From positions 203,923-267,922 of the forward strand of contig JAVTVJ010001836.1 of the NCBI GenBank assembly GCA_034509425.1: a stretch of 64,000 bases of DNA. Direction: 5' to 3'. Below, piece after piece: positions 13,001 through 44,548 of this stretch. The notes under the pieces were generated by a model that ran no database searches, was not told where the DNA came from, and worked only from the letters and a program-made list of their open reading frames with translations. Every line of letters begins with the position of its first letter. Positions within the stretch are counted from its first letter, which is position 1. Origin of the DNA: Eopsaltria australis. Its lineage: Eukaryota; Chordata; Aves; Passeriformes; Petroicidae. The position numbers and the translations under genes are program-made.

Positions 13001-15718
13001 GCTGTACCCCGACGGCCACAGCTCTGGCCCCTCCCAGTCCCCGAGCCCCCTGTGACCAATGCTGACATCCGTCCCTGTCCCTGTCCCCACAGAGCGAGTA
13101 CAGGGTAAGGGGCTTCAGCGAGGTGGTGACCCCCAACCTGTTCAGCCCCCGGCTCTGGGAGCTCTCGGGGCACTGGGAACACTACAGCCCCAACATCTTC
13201 TCTGTCCCCGCCGCCCCCGAGAGCCTCTCCCTCAAACCCATGAACTGCCCGGCCCACTGGTGAGTCAGGAGGCCCTGGGGTGCCTGGGGGGCTCCTGGGG
13301 GCTCTGCCTGTCTGTCTGTCTGTCCGTCCCCAGCCTGATGTTCGCCCACCGGCCGCGCTCCTGGCGGGAGCTGCCCTTGCGCCTGGCGGATTTCGGGGTC
13401 CTGCACCGCAACGAGCCCCCCGGGACCCTGACGGGGCTGACGCGGGTCCGGCGCTTCCAGCAGGATGATGCCCACATTTTCTGCACTCTGGAGCAGGTGT
13501 CTGTCCCCCTGACCCCTCCCTGTCCCCCCTGAGTGTATCACCTGCCCCCTGACACCCCTTTCCCAGCTGGAGAGCGAGATTGATTCCTCCCTGGATTTCA
13601 TCCGGACCGTCTACACCGTCCTGGGCTTTTCCTTCCGCCTGGCCCTGGCCACGCGTCCCGATGGATTCCTGGGGGACCCCGAAACTTGGGATCGTGCTGA
13701 GCAGGTGGGATGATGCCCCCGTGTCGTGTCCCCCCTGCACTGTGCCCCCCTGACCCTCCCAACCCGCCCCTGCAGCAGCTGGAGCGGAGCCTGCAGAACT
13801 TTGGGCAGCCCTGGGAGCTGAGTCCGGGGGACGGCGCCTTTTATGGGCCCAAGGTGAGGCATTTTGGGGAGGGGGGATCCCCGAAGGGGGCGAACCAGGA
13901 CCCTTCTGGAACCCCCCTCCCCTTTATTCCCGACAGATCGATATCCGGATCCAGGACGCTCTGGGGAGGCACCATCAGTGCGGCACCATCCAGCTGGATT
14001 TCCAGATGCCCGAGAGATTCGAGCTGGAATATGCCAGGTACTGGGAGAGGGGCAGGACTGGGACAGGAGGGCGGAATTGGGGATTTGTGGGAGGCAGGAT
14101 TGGGCTGGAGTTCGGGACTGGTGTGGGGGGATCAGGATTGGAGCTGGGGGAGCAGGACTGGGATTGAGGAATGTCAGGAGTGCAAGGGGAGAATTGGGGG
14201 TTGGGAGGGGGATCAGGATGGGGGTGGAGGAACAGAAATGGGGCTGGGGGCGTCAGGATTGGGATGGGGAAGGTGGAATGGGGGATTTGGGGAGTGTCAG
14301 GATTGGGGGTTTGGGGCGAGGCTCCCCTGCCCCCCTGACCCCCGTCTCCCCCAGCCCCAGCGGGGGCCCGGCGCGGCCGGTGCTGGTCCATCGCGCCGTG
14401 CTGGGCTCCGTGGAGCGCATGGTGGCCGTGCTGGCCGAGAGCTGCGGCGGCCGATGGTGAGGGGGTCCCCAAAAACACCCCACCCTCACCCCCAGTCCTT
14501 TGGACAACCCCCAGTCCCTGGGACACAGTCCCCAGGGATGCCCCCAGTTCCCAGAAACGCCCCCAGTTCCCAGAAACACCCCCAGTGTCACTCCTGTCCC
14601 AGGGTGCCCCATCTCGGGACAGACACTCCCCGGTTTGGGGAACGCTCAATCCCCAGGACACTCCCTGGCTCCCCGAGGCACCTCCATCCTTGGGGCACCT
14701 CCATCCTGGGGACACCCTTGGGGCACCCCCTCCTCCTCTGTGCTCCCCAGTGTCCCCCCAGTGACCCCTGGTGCCCCCCAGGCCGCTCTGGCTGTCCCCA
14801 CTGCAGGCCATGGTCATCCCGCAGACCCCTGAGGTTGAGGACTATGCCCGGGAGGTGAGTGTGTGACCCCCCCATGTCCCCCCTCCCCCGTGCCCCCCAG
14901 TGCCCCCCAGCCCCCACTGACACTGGGGGCACAGGTGCAGGCAGTGCTGAGGAGGGGGGGCCTCCTGGCTGACCTGGACGGGGACCCCGGGACCACCCTG
15001 GCACGGAAAATCCGCCGGGCTCAACTCGCCCACTACAACTTCCAGCTGGGTAAGGGGGGGGCACGGTCTGCAGACCCCCAGGACCCCCCCGGGACTCCCC
15101 TGGAGCCCCCCGGGACTGGCTGCACACCCCCACCCCCATCCACATCCTGGCTGCTGCTGGGGAGGAAAACTGAGACCCCCCCAACCCTTGGGATCCCCCA
15201 TCCCCCCTGTGAGACCCCCTCGGGAATCTGCTGAAGCCCCTCCTGAGGCTCCCCTGGGATTCCAGGAGCTCCCTCCCCCCTTGGGAATTCACCACCCCCC
15301 CCCCCCTTGGGACCCCCCTGAGATCCACGCAGGAACTGCCCAGGAGTGTTTTAGGGACCCCCAACCCAGGGTCCCTCTGAGACCCCCACCCCCTTTGGGA
15401 CCTCCTTTGAACCCCCTGGGACTGTTCTGGGACCCCCCCGAGGCGCTCCTGAGTCCCTGCCCCGGGACCCCCCCGTCCCCCCAGGGCGGCGGGTGTCCCC
15501 CGGAGCCGGGGGTGCGGTGCTTGGGGGTGGCCGTGCCCCGTGCCCCCCCCGACGGCCGTGCCCCCGCAGTGGTGGGGCGGCGGGAGCGGGAGCACGGCAC
15601 CGTCAGCGTCCGGACCCGGGAGAACCGGCAGCTCGGGGAGCTGGAGCTGCCCCGGGTGCTGCAGCGGCTGCGGGAGCTGCGCGACGGCCGCGTCCCCGAC
15701 GCCGAGCAGCGCTTCTGA
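10039..15718 (+). CDS. TARS2: TARS2, mitochondrial threonyl-tRNA synthetase, editing site degenerate
   Basis: Eighteen exons: 10039-10095, 10931-11148, 11412-11526, 11609-11730, 11809-11926, 12155-12216, 12288-12366, 12488-12631, 12703-12801, 13093-13259, 13334-13496, 13567-13704, 13776-13853, 13937-14037, 14355-14456, 14782-14854, 14935-15049, 15570-15718. Summed length 2100 nt, 699 residues (human 718). It charges mitochondrial tRNA-Thr in the matrix. The Arg/Ala-rich N terminus ([19 protein letters not shown]) looks like a transit peptide. The catalytic core is intact: [24 protein letters not shown] and VHRAVLGS supply the expected zinc ligands C390, H441 and H566. The anticodon-binding end is present ([21 protein letters not shown]). 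The N2 editing domain reads RSSAC (134-138) and QLCRGPL (237-243), where human TARS2 as recalled has HSSTH and DLCQGPH. Exon 13 has a CAGCAG acceptor; the second CAG is kept as coding because this matches human length. Confidence 0.96.
10085..10850 (+). repeat. Minisatellite in TARS2 intron 1 containing copies of the exon 1 donor
   Basis: Units of roughly 100-180 bp are built from GGGACCCCAACCCC and GGGACACTGACCCC blocks. Each is closed by CCCCTCAGTGACACCGGGTG or a variant. The motif GACACCGGGTGCGCTC occurs at the real exon 1/intron 1 junction (10088-10103) and again, exact or with small changes, near 10211, 10322, 10440, 10616, 10732 and 10829. The CCCCAACCCCAACCCC runs give G4-capable GGGGTTGGGG runs on the minus strand. 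Confidence 0.85.
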
Positions 15719-15790
15719 CCCCCCCTCCCTGCGGGTCCCGGCCCCCCCCGGGACCCCCAACTCAATAAAACTGCTGGGAACCGCGCTGGG
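15719..15790 (+). other. TARS2: TARS2 3' UTR with AATAAA at 15764-15769
   Basis: A very short 3' UTR: AATAAA begins 46 bases after the stop codon. Confidence 0.85.
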
Positions 15791-16299
15791 TGTGGTGGGA
15801 GCTGAGACCGGGGAGCTCGGGGCTCCTCACGGTGCTGGGGTGCTCGGGGAGGGGGCGGGACCCTGGGGATCCGCCCGAACACCTGGATACCCCCACCGCA
15901 ACACCTGCATTCCCGAGTTCCCATCCGCGGGTTCCGATTCCCGGGCTCTCATTCCCAGGTTTCCGTTCCCGAGTTCCCCCCGGCACTTCTGGGTCCTTCC
16001 CGCCGGGATTTCCCCCCGCCCACGCGCGGGGGAAAGTGGGGGGGTTGCGCAAAGCCCGAGTCACGGAGCCGCAGACGCCGTTGGGCAATCGGGGGGGACA
16101 CGGGGCTGTTCCCCCCCCCAGCACCTGCCCGGCCGTGTGGGCTCAGCCCCGGGCAGGATTTTATAATCCCGGGATGGGACAGGACCCCCCGTGCCCCAGG
16201 ATCCCCCTGTCCGCGGGTGACCGAGGCCGTGACCCTTGGGGACAGGGGCTGAGTGACGCCCCCTTCTCCGGGGGTCCCTCTGTAGGTGGCCCTTCAGCC

Positions 16300-16695
16300 C
16301 CCCCAGCGCGGGGGGTGACTCAGCGGGCGGGGGCCCCAAAACGGGGCAAAACCCACAAAAATGCGGTCTGACCGCTTCCCCCTGCTGTGACGCAGGGGTC
16401 GGGGGGGGGCCTGGGGCCACCAGAGGGGGATCCGGGGCCACCAGGGTGGACACAGGACCACCAGGGTGGGGACACGGCCATCACAGCGTCCCCAGCACGC
16501 CTGGGGTCGGGGTTCCCACCCCGGTCCCGTTTGGGGGTGCAGGATCCAGCGCAGCCCCCCGGTCCCCCCGGGGTCCCCCTCCCGGCTCCGCCGCGACGTC
16601 AGGCCGTGACTCAGCCCCGCGGGATGTGGCCCCACGCCCGACCCGGCCCTTCATAAGGCGGCGGAGCCGGCGGTGACCCCACAGCTCCCGACGCC
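16300..16695 (+). promoter_or_regulatory. ECM1 promoter with AP-1 sites and TATA-like box
   Basis: TGACTCA (AP-1 consensus) occurs at 16316-16322 and 16607-16613, with a CRE-like GACGTCAG at about 16594-16601. A TATA-like TCATAAGG lies at 16651-16658, about 45 bases before the start codon, implying a very short 5' UTR. AP-1 control of ECM1 is described for mammals; activity here is inferred. Confidence 0.6.
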
Positions 16696-19600
16696 ATGGC
16701 GGCCTTCGGCCTCTTCCTCCTCCTCTGCGCGGCCGGTGAGTCCCACCCAGGGCCCCCCTGCACGGCTGGGCCCCCCCGGACACCCGGGGCCCCTTCCCCA
16801 ACTCCTGGGTCCCTTCCCCGGACACCTGGATCCCCTTCCTAAAGTCCTGAGATTGCCCCACAGAGACTTGGGGCCTCTTCCTGAATTCCTGGGTACCTTC
16901 CCCGGACACCTGGATCCGCTTCCCGGACTCCGGGGTCCCACCTGGGACACCTGGGCTCCTGCCCGGGGATTTGGGACAGCTCCAAGCACACCTGGCTCCC
17001 CACCCGCATGTCAGGGCTCCCCGCCCCGGATGTCGGGGCCGCTGCCCACACACCTGGATCCCTCCCAAATGCCTGCAGGTCCCTGTCCCAAACACCTGCA
17101 TCCGCTCCTTCACGAGCACCTGGGGCCCCTCCCCGAACACCCGGGCCCCCTCCCCGTCATGGGGCTCCAAGCCCACAGGTTTGGGAGGGTCCCTGCTTGT
17201 TGTCCCAGGGGCAGGGGGATGGAAGGGGTGACCCTGCTGACCCCCTGTGTCCCCCCCCGGTGACAGCGGCGGCCTCGGGGCAGTTGCAGCACATGGTGCA
17301 GGAGAGCGTGGACCTGCGGCCCCCCAACATCAAACAACGTGAGCGGAGAGACGGGGACACCGAGGGCGGGGGGACAAGGGGATAGCCAGGACTGGGGACG
17401 CGGGGATGCTCACGGGTGAGAATGCGGACAGAGGGGACACAGAGGGGTCAGGGTTGGGGCTGGAGGGACACGGGGACGTGCAGGAGAAGGGGGAAATGGA
17501 TGGTGGGGACCTGGGGACAGTGAGGGTCGGAGACAGGAGTGGGACACTACGATGTGAGACACAGACACTGGGACCAAACGGGGAGGTGGGGACACATAGG
17601 GACAAGCGCAGGGAGGACACCCCCCGCCGTGTGCCCACCCCGTCCCTTTTTCAGTGCTGCAGCAGGAGCAGGACCTCGAGGTGCCCCCCGACATCCTGGT
17701 GGGGGGGGCCATGGCGGCCCCGCGCAGCCCCCCGGCCTGGGGCAGCGCCCTGGACGGGTTCCCCCCCGCCTGGCCCGTGGCCGCCGCCGTCACCCGGCAC
17801 TGCCGCGACCGCCCCACGCTGCCGCCGCCGCCGCTGCTGCCCCCGACCGCCTTCGCCCACCTGCGCCGTCAGGCGGCCGCGCTGGACGCGCTGCGGCCCC
17901 GGCTGAACGACTGCTGCCGGCACCACAGCCCGCTGCCCTGCGCCCGCCGAGCTGTGAGCGGGGACAGGGGGACACTGCCGGGACACTGCCGGGACACGGC
18001 GGGGACAGGGGGACACTGCCGGGACACTGCGGGGACACTGCGGGGACAGGGGGACACTGCGGGGACAGGGGGACACTGCCGGGACACTGCGGGGACAGGG
18101 GGACACTGCCGGGACACTGCCGGGACACTGCGGGACATCTTCGGGAGGGGGATATGGGGACACTGTGGAGCAGGGAGACACTGTGGGGGACACGGGGACA
18201 CTGCTGGAAGGGGAGACACGAAAACGCTGGGGCAGGGGTAACGTGGGGACAACGCGGGGGGAGAGACGCCACCGGGAGGGGGGACGTGGGGACACGGCGG
18301 AGGGAAGGACACGGGGTGACACCGAGGGGGCTGTGGCCCCGCTGCCCCGCAGTGGACGGACGTGCTGGACGGGTTCTGCACGGATGAGTTCGGGGTGAAG
18401 ACGCGGCAGTTCCACTGCTGCCGCCGGGACGGGGCCGCGCGGCGCCGCTGCTTCGCCCAGGAGACCCCGGCCCCCACCTGGAACCCCGTCCCCACCTGGG
18501 ACCCCAACGTCGCCTGGGACCTGGTCACCGAGCCTCCCTTTCCCCCCGGCGAGCCCACGGCCTCCAACCTGGGCAACATCTGCGGGCTGCGGGAGCTGCG
18601 CCCCGGCCGCCCCGGCCCCGGCGCCCGCTCCGGGCCCCGCGTCCGGCTGCGCGTCCGGCTGGAGCGCGAGTACGGCCGCTGCTGCCGCAACGAGAGCCTG
18701 AGCTGCGCCCACAGCGCCGTGAGTGGGGACACGGGGCGGGGGGGACACGGCTGGCACGGAGGGTCGCAGTGCTGAAGGACTCGGGGACCCCCGGCGTTCG
18801 GGAGGGTCTCAGGTGTCGAGGGACTGGGAGGGCCCAGGTATCCGGGAAAGGGACCCAGGTGTTCGGGAAAGGGACCCAGGTGTTCGGGAAAGGGACCCAG
18901 GTGTTCGGGCTGGCGCCCCGGTATCCGGGGACGGGATCCACGTGTTTGGCAGCGCCCCGGTATCCGGGGAGGGGCCCCAGGTGTCCCGGGAATGACCCAT
19001 GTGCCCGGAGCGTGACCTGCACACTCAGAGGCCGGGAAGGCTCCCACGTAACCGGGAAGGTGACAAACGCGACAGGGAGGGACCCCGGCATCCGGGGAGG
19101 GGACGGAAGTGTCCCAGGGATGACCCAGGTGTTCAGGGCTTGGGGGGGCTCAGTGTCCGGGCGCCCCCCGACCCCAGTTTCTCCTCGGCAGTGGCTGAAG
19201 GGGCTGAATCGGTTCTGCCGGGAGGAGTCATCGGTGAAGACGGGGCAGCACCGGTGCTGCCAGCGCGGGGGTCCCCGGGCCCGGGGCCGCTGCTTCGCCG
19301 CCGCCGCCCCCCACCCCGAATATGACCGGGAGCTGCACAACGTGAGCCTGGCCCGGCCCGGCCCGGCCCTGCTGCGCTCGCTGTGCGGCCCCACGCGGCT
19401 CTTCACGCAGGGGTGAGTGACCCCCGAACACGCGGGGGACACCGCAGCCCCTCCCGCTGCAGCGACCCGGCTTGGCAGGACTGCTCCTCCCCGTCCCATC
19501 CGGGACTCCCCACTGCTCAGGAACCCCTTTCGGGGAGGGGGCGCAGCGGTCACTGCCCCCGCCTGAGCCCCCTGGAGGTGACCCCCGTGCTCATGCCCGT

Positions 19601-19962
19601 GTCCGTGTCCGTGTCCGTGTCCGCAGGCGGCCGGTGCCGGAGCTGCTGGGGGCCATGACGGCCGCGTGCTGCCCACTGTCCCCCGAGGAACGCGGCGCCT
19701 GTGCCCGGGAGCAGGTGAGTGCCCGAGGGGGTCGGGGGCGCTGGGGGACCCCCAGAGCCGCTCTGACCCCCGTCCCCATCGCCCACAGCTGTCCCAGGCC
19801 ATCGCCACGCTCTGTGCCACCCCCCGGGACGCCTGGCGGGACCCCCAGGGCTGCTGCTCGTGGGAGGAGCCCGAGCGGCGCCGCTGCTTCGACAACACCT
19901 ACCTGAGCCAGGTGACCCTGGGGGCCGCCGTGGCGCCCCCGGGCCCCGGCCACGAGGAGTGA
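16696..19962 (+). CDS. ECM1: ECM1, extracellular matrix protein 1 (short form)
   Basis: Seven exons: 16696-16735, 17267-17338, 17655-17953, 18353-18718, 19192-19412, 19627-19714, 19789-19962, totalling 1260 nt and 419 residues (human about 540). Residues 1-17 are a signal peptide (MAAFGLFLLLCAA). The rest is a secreted Cys-rich protein made of albumin-like double-Cys modules: NDCCRHH, FHCCRRD, YGRCCRNE, HRCCQRG, TAACCPL and GCCSWEE. Family landmarks match human ECM1: FCxxEFxVKT, FPPGEPTxxNLGNIC, PHPEYDRE and CFDNTYL. ECM1 is a secreted glycoprotein of skin, cartilage and other matrix. The segment before the first Cys pair is much shorter than in mammals. Exon 7 contains an internal AGGTGACC that could act as a donor, but the open frame reads through it to a stop consistent with human ECM1. 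Confidence 0.94.
16750..17160 (+). repeat. Degenerate tandem repeat in ECM1 intron 1
   Basis: Imperfect units of about 30 bp built on CCGGACACCTGGATCCC and TCCTGGGTCCCTTCC fill most of the intron. Divergence is high and copy number uncertain. Confidence 0.5.
17957..18140 (+). repeat. Minisatellite in ECM1 intron 3 directly after the donor
   Basis: Repeats of GGGACACTGC(C/G)GGGACA blocks begin three bases after the exon 3 donor (GT at 17954). Unlike the arrays in TARS2, ARNT and SETDB1, the units do not carry the donor GT itself. Confidence 0.8.
18826..18980 (+). repeat. Short minisatellite in ECM1 intron 4
   Basis: The unit CCAGGTGTTCGGGAAAGGGA is tandemly repeated about three times with decayed flanking copies (TATCCGGG variants). 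Confidence 0.75.
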
Positions 19963-20005
19963 ACCCCCCCAGCACGAGGGGACAATAAAGATGCTGCGGT
20001 GTCAC
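19963..20005 (+). other. ECM1: ECM1 3' UTR with AATAAA at 19984-19989
   Basis: AATAAA lies 22 bases after the stop codon, so the 3' UTR is exceptionally short. Confidence 0.85.
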
Positions 20006-20912
20006 CTCTGAGTGTCCCCGTTTCTTGGTTGGGGGAGCCCCCTTATGCCTCACTGTCTCCATTGTTTCAGGGGCCCCCCGGGCGTCAGTGTCCCCACGGG
20101 GCCCCGTTCCGGGGTGTGCCGGGGTGTGGGTGCACGTCGGGGTGTTTGCACTCTTGGGGTGCGTCAGGCCTGCTGTGATACCCGTGTTTGGTTTTGGGGT
20201 GTGCTGTGGTCACTGCTCTCACCCACACGGGGCACACGCAGCCCCGTGCCCCCACAGGGGTCTCTGTGCACCCCTCCCCGGGATCCTTGTGGCCCCACAG
20301 TGTCGCTGTCACCTGTGTCCCCCTCACTGCCATGATCCCAGGGTGTCCCCAAGTCCCTGAATCCCGCATGGTGCCCCCCAGCCACGGCTGGCAGCCCCTG
20401 CTGGTCCCTGGGGCGGGTCCTCGCCTCTTTGGGAAAAGGAAGAATTTTCCCCATGCCTGTGGCCCTTTCCCAGCACAAAGCAAACCAGTCCAAGCCTTAT
20501 TCCCAATTTTAGTTGAAAAATAAAGTAGTATCATTCTCAGCAGCCTCCACTGGGATACAGGGTGGAGGGAGAGGGATCTCTGCTCTCCATTGGGAATATT
20601 CCACCTCCACCCCAGTATTCCTGAGGCAGAGGCTGGCCTGGAACCTGTGTCCTGAAGCATGTCTGGGTGGATTGGCCTGCATGGATCTGGCCAAGCACAG
20701 TCCATGGGAAGGCAGAAGCCAGCATGGCAAAGTGTGGAAAACAGAGTTAAGGGAATCTCATCCCCCATTCCCTGCAGGTGGGAGGGGGACGAGTCTCTCC
20801 CTTCCCAGGGGAGATTTCTCACAAAGAATTCCCCCTGGGAGCACCGTCATCTTTGAGGCTGGGAGGGAAGAGGCCGAGCTGGAGGGCAGGGCAGAGGGGA
20901 GGGAAGGGCTCC
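20006..20912. other. ECM1-CTSK intergenic interval and presumed CTSK 3' UTR
   Basis: No coding sequence is recognised. The right part is presumably the CTSK 3' UTR (minus strand). No canonical AATAAA is seen on the minus strand; a weak AATAAG lies at 20496-20501. The two genes are tail to tail. Confidence 0.5.
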
Positions 20913-22453
<1,541 letters not shown>

Positions 22454-23049
22454 CCTGGGGACCGGCTGGACACTGGGGACGGGGCAGAGGCTGAGCCAGG
22501 GGGCCGGGTGGGGCCACCTTCCTGTGCCCACCCTCCTGTGGGACTAGGACCCCCTGCCTTGGGGCCAGCACCCCCTGATTTGGGGCTGGGACCCCCTGTC
22601 AGCCCTGGCGGGGCTCTGGGACCCCTTCCTCCCCCGATCTGGGGCCAGGACACCCCCGCGGCAGCGCTGGCCGGGCGCCGGCATCACATGAGCCGGGACA
22701 GCTGGTTCCCGTTACCGCTCCGGCGGCGCCCGGCGGCCCGAAGCCGGGGGGGATTTTTGGGATGCGGAGGGGGCAGGGGGGGGGGGGGGTTCCCAGCCAT
22801 CCTGCCCCTCCCTGGCTTCACCCAGCGGCCCCAGCCCCAGCCCCCGTGCTGGAGGAGGAACTGGGACATTTCCCGAGCCGGGGGCCCCCAGGCCCGCTCG
22901 ACGTTCGGTGCCTCAGTTTCCCTTTTTGTGCCTCCGAGAGTCCCACACGGGACCCGATTCCCTCCCATTCCCACCGGGATCCATTTCCCTGGGGAAAAAG
23001 CCACCCACCGCGCCCCTGGGGCCCCTGGGGACCCTTCCCCGCCGCTTAC

Positions 23050-23085
23050 CGAGCACGGAGCCGTCGGTGGGAGCGCCGGGACGGG
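23050..23085 (-). other. CTSK: CTSK non-coding exon 1 (predicted)
   Basis: A donor (transcript CTCG then GTAAGC) falls at 23050/23049, downstream of the TATA-like box. A matching acceptor (CCCCAG) leads into 22472, 19 bases before the ATG. Human CTSK likewise starts with a non-coding exon. The 5' end is an estimate from TATA spacing. Confidence 0.6.
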
Positions 23086-23110
23086 GCCTGCGGGAGCCGC
23101 GGCCGCTGCG

Positions 23111-23260
23111 CTTTTATGCCGCTGGATTGAGGAAGTTTGGAGGCAGCCGGAAAATTTTGGCAGGCATTGGTTTGGATGGGCTGGAGGGAAGGAGGGGACA
23201 GGGAGGGGGACGCGGGGGCTGCCCCCGGCTTCACGTGATGCTGCGGGACGCGCTGAGTCA
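23111..23260 (-). promoter_or_regulatory. CTSK promoter: TATA, PU.1/ETS, CCAAT, MITF E-box, AP-1
   Basis: Reading upstream on the minus strand: CATAAAAG at 23118-23111; an ETS/PU.1 site GAGGAAGT (plus-strand reading) at 23129-23136; a CCAAT box (ATTGG on plus) at 23166-23170; the palindromic TCACGTGA at 23231-23238; and AP-1 TGAGTCA at 23254-23260. In mammals CTSK is a known target of MITF/TFE3, PU.1 and AP-1/NFATc1 in osteoclasts. Sites are seen directly; occupancy is inferred. Confidence 0.65.
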
Positions 23261-26200
23261 GCCCCGGCGCGGGGCTGGTGGCGGCTCCTGCCCGGGACAT
23301 CGTCCTCTGTCCCTGGGATGTCCTCCCACCCCAGCACCCTACCCTGGGGACAGCCCCCGCCCCAAGGATCCTGGCCCCCGGGACGTCCTCCTGCCCCAGG
23401 GACACTCTCTTGTCCCGGCATCCCCCCTTGGGGACATCCTGCTGCCCTGGGGACACCCACCTTGTCCCCAAGTCCTCCCTGTGGCCGAACCGGACGGCGC
23501 TGAGCACCCACTTCCTTCAGGAGCGGCAGGACACGGCAGCTCGGGGACATCGTGTGACAACAGGGACGGAGGACACGACCCCACCTCTGTCCCCAGTGTC
23601 CCCAAGCCGGGGCTGCCTCTCTGTGCCCAGCTGGGGGGTCCCAGGCCGGTCCCTGGGCGGGGGAAGTGGGGCCGGCCGGTGCTTTCTGGTGACCGTCACC
23701 TCGTCACGCGGCTCCCGCCGCGACAAGGCGGAAGGTCCCGGTGGCCCCAGTGCCCTGTCCCAGACATACCACGCTGGGGACATCAACATCATCACCACTG
23801 TCATCGTCACCTCCCCCAGCCACGGGAGCAAGGATGGACCATCCCAGGAACCAGGAGGGGACAGGGGCGAGGGGGGGACGGAGCAGCACCATGGGGGGGG
23901 TGCATCCCTGTCCTCCCCTCCCCACGGGGGTCCCCAGGAGAGGGGTCACCCCCCGTGTGGCCTGAACCTCTGTGGGGACAGGGGGGGCTGAGTCACCGCG
24001 GGGCTCCAGCGCAGAATCACCGCTGGAGCACGAGGCCCTGACGTGGCACCGAGTGACCAGGAACCGAGGGGACTGGCGGGGGGAACGGGGGAGTACGGGG
24101 CTTTTGGGGGGCAACACGGGAGGAGGGGGCTTATGGGGGGGAAAGGGCAGTGGGGGCTTGGGGGTCGAACTGGGGGAAGGGGGTTTGGGGCACAAAACAG
24201 GGAGGAAACAGGAGTTTGGGAGCCAGAACAGGGAGGGGATGGGGATTTGGGGACAGTCTGCCAAGATGGGGACAGAAAGAGGCAGAAAAGAGACAAAGGC
24301 TTGAAAAAGGGAAAATCTCTTGCTGGACAATCTCTGCTGCCCTCTGGGCAGAGGGACCCGGGGCTGGGACACACCCCAGGGGGGTTCAGCTCCTGTCCCC
24401 CAAGAGCAGGATAAAATTCCCCTCAGGACAAACACTGGAGTTCCCAAAGGGGGGGAGGAAGGGCCCAGCCTGTCCCCTGCCCCTGCCCTCCGTGCAGCAG
24501 CCCCTCCTCATCCTCCTTCCCAACAGATCTGGCTGCTCCAGCTGCTTTCCTTCGCCCAGGAGCTGGAAAATCTGCGGGTGGGGGGGTGGGTGTTACAGCC
24601 ACGGCACCTGCAAGGGCTCAGGGAAATGGGAATTTTCCTCCCCAGGATGTGATGGGATGCTGGGGAGAAGGTTACTGCTGGCAACAAACTCCCTGGATAA
24701 CCAGACAGGGGTGGACCACAGGATGGCTCCAACTGGGATGTTCCCGCTTATTCACAGAGAAATTTGGAATAAAATTTAAAACAAAACAAAACCTTCAAAT
24801 CTTAATTTTCCAGAGGGAAAAGGAGAGGGAAAAATAAAGCTTCCTGCTCCACTTACAAGAGGAATCTCTGGGCTGGTGACACAAAGGTTTCAAAGCTTCC
24901 TACGTGGATGTTACTCAGGAATCACAGCTCTGGAATCCGCTCTTGGAAAGGGGGGGGTTCCCTGTTCTCGTCCCCAGTCAGCAGAGAGAACACTCACAAC
25001 CAGCCTGGGGGTCCCAGAGCCCCCCAGCATGCAGGGAAAAGGGAGAAACACCCACATTCCATCCAAAACAAAACTAGGCTTCCAAGAAAACTTGGGATTC
25101 TTCCCCAGCTGCTGCTGTGCCAAGTTTCCTTCCAAGTCCAACTCTGCAATTAATTTTCCTGTTGGAATTGAAGCAAGAGGGAATCAAACGGTTCTTCCAG
25201 CCCCTGAGGAGGGCAGGGTTGGCCACAAGTTGTTTTTTTTTTTTTCCATGGAAAAACCCAGAAGATTCCAAGTCAAGGTTTAAAAATTAAAAATTTTATA
25301 TATATATATATAAAAATTTCATTCTGTTCCCTACTTTTCCAGCTCTCCTCCTACAGTTTGTGATTTGGCAACAGGATCATCCCATGGCAGGAATTCTTCT
25401 TTAAGGAGATGGTGAGCGAGCAAATGTAGTGAAAATACACAGTTCCTCAGCAATTCCCTGATCGAATCCAGGGATTCTCCTACATCCAGCTCCAAAATGA
25501 GGACAAGGAACTCATCTACATGTGATGAAATTCCATGGACAGCGTGGAGCAGGTTTTATCCCAAAAAACCTGTTGGAACATCAATTTGCGGCAGCACAGG
25601 AACCAGCAGCTGGAAAATGGATTCATCCAGAAGAAAGCTACATGGGTAATATTTTTATGGCTCGTTAATTATCCCGGGGTCACGGGGGGTTATGGGTCAC
25701 ACTGATTTCATTGCACAGTTCACAGGAAGAGGGAAGATTCCAAACAAACATGGGAATCTCCACATGGAGCACCCTGGACTGGAGACGCCGTAACAACCCT
25801 CCAAAAGCAGCCAAAATTCCTCCAAAAAGGAGGAAAACACTGGCTTAGGACATGGATTCTTACTCAAGCATCCTCCAGGATTGTGTTTACAGGGATAACA
25901 CTTGGAAGAGTTTCTTCCAGTACTTAAAAATTCCAATAGTTTGTGTTTTATAGAAAAAGTCATGGCAGAGAATGAAATAAAAACAGTCAAAGCCACCTTA
26001 GAAGTTTGGAAGGGCTGTCTGTGATGCAGACAGGAATCCCTCCCAAAGAAATCCACTTGGGAGCGGCTCTGGGAACGTGGGGCCTTCGTGGCACTCGAGT
26101 CCTGAAGTTTCCAGAACAATCCCACACGGAGGAGGTGTCCAAACCACCTCCTCCTCCACGGCCATCCCTCCTCGGAGCTCGGTTCCTGAAGGTGGGAAGT

Positions 26201-26292
26201 GTTCGGACAGTTCCTTGAGAAAAAGGCTCGGCTGCTTTCCTTTACACGTGGCTATTGTAGAGAGCTTTGTGCTGCTTCCCCTAAGGCTTGTT
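23261..26292. other. Interval between CTSK promoter and ARNT stop codon
   Basis: No coding sequence recognised. The right part is presumably the ARNT 3' UTR (minus strand): it is much less GC-rich than the neighbouring intergenic DNA. No canonical minus-strand AATAAA was found; a TATAAA variant lies in the AT-rich tract near 25296-25312. A run of T at about 25231-25243 and an alternating TA tract at about 25297-25312 are simple repeats. Confidence 0.5.
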
Positions 26293-44548
<18,256 letters not shown>

